Assembly (NCBI GenBank): GCA_045537915.1
Contig: JAZSQK010000042.1
Coordinates: 1-5,586 of the forward strand
Origin: SFWF01 sp045537915
GTDB lineage: Bacteria > Bacillota > Clostridia > Oscillospirales > Acutalibacteraceae
Direction: 5' to 3'
DNA length: 5,586 bases
Notes under the pieces: model-generated
The model's database searches: none
Told to the model about the DNA's origin: nothing
The model's input: only the letters and a program-made list of their open reading frames with translations
Part shown: piece by piece, positions 5,491-5,586 of the stretch
How positions within the stretch are numbered: the first letter of the stretch is position 1
Layout: every line of letters begins with the position of its first letter
Position numbers and translations under genes: made by a program

Positions 5491-5567
5491 TGGTGGCTAT
5501 AGTAGGATTCGAACCTACGACACCGCGGGTATGAACCGCGTGCTCTAGCCAACTGAGCTATATAGCC
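5491..5567 (-). tRNA. tRNA-Met (anticodon CAU, elongator)
   Basis: The acceptor GGCTATA pairs perfectly with TATAGCC, then A and an encoded CCA. The D arm is GCTC/GAGC, the anticodon stem CGCGG/CCGCG holds loop TTCATAC, and the T arm is GTAGG/CCTAC. The fully paired first base pair and the lack of three G-C pairs in the anticodon stem of initiator type argue against initiator tRNA. The GGTTCATACCC anticodon arm matches elongator Met rather than the lysidine-modified tRNA-Ile2, whose gene also reads CAT. The 19 bases upstream to the window edge show no complete promoter, so the operon may start further right. Confidence 0.93.
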
Positions 5568-5586
5568 ATAAACGCACGAATTATTA

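Overview
The window looks like a piece of a Clostridia genome (Bacillota), probably a gut-type member of the Oscillospirales/Ruminococcaceae group. The signs are strong purine-rich Shine-Dalgarno sites, a textbook sigma-A promoter, Bacillota-style tRNA-Glu and tRNA-Met genes with encoded CCA, a class I lysyl-tRNA synthetase, and short palindromic intergenic repeats. Protein-coding parts are near 45-50% GC. The placement is inference; no rRNA or other marker gene is present.

Layout. Bases 2-1021 (+) hold the C-terminal two thirds of a PutP-type sodium/proline symporter cut by the left edge, followed by a UUCG-loop terminator. Bases 1048-1144 hold a small palindromic, MITE-like repeat. A second terminator (1151-1176) then serves a complete second PutP paralogue on the minus strand (1178-2683). 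The two symporter genes converge tail to tail and are about 90% identical in protein. Upstream of the second copy, on the same strand and only 15 bases away, lies a 668-residue class I lysyl-tRNA synthetase (2699-4705). It carries an extra C-terminal EMAP-II/Trbp111-type tRNA-binding domain. A strong sigma-A promoter (4770-4798) should drive lysyl-tRNA synthetase and putP as one transcript.

From 4800 to the right the character changes. A small, AT-rich (about 30% GC), acidic, unrecognised protein gene (4911-5144, +) is followed by a GC-rich, densely folded stretch (5165-5358) with tRNA T-arm-like sequences at both ends. A long terminator hairpin (5367-5406) follows. Two tRNA genes, Met(CAU) and Glu(UUC), close the window on the minus strand, two bases apart.

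The translation theme (lysyl-tRNA synthetase, two tRNAs) and the amino-acid uptake theme (two proline symporters) are adjacent, but only lysyl-tRNA synthetase and putP copy 2 look co-transcribed. The most unusual items are the synthetase fused to a tRNA-binding OB-fold, the tRNA-arm-bounded structured element, and the inverted pair of symporter genes whose differences are largely silent or conservative. I see no complete novel multi-gene system.
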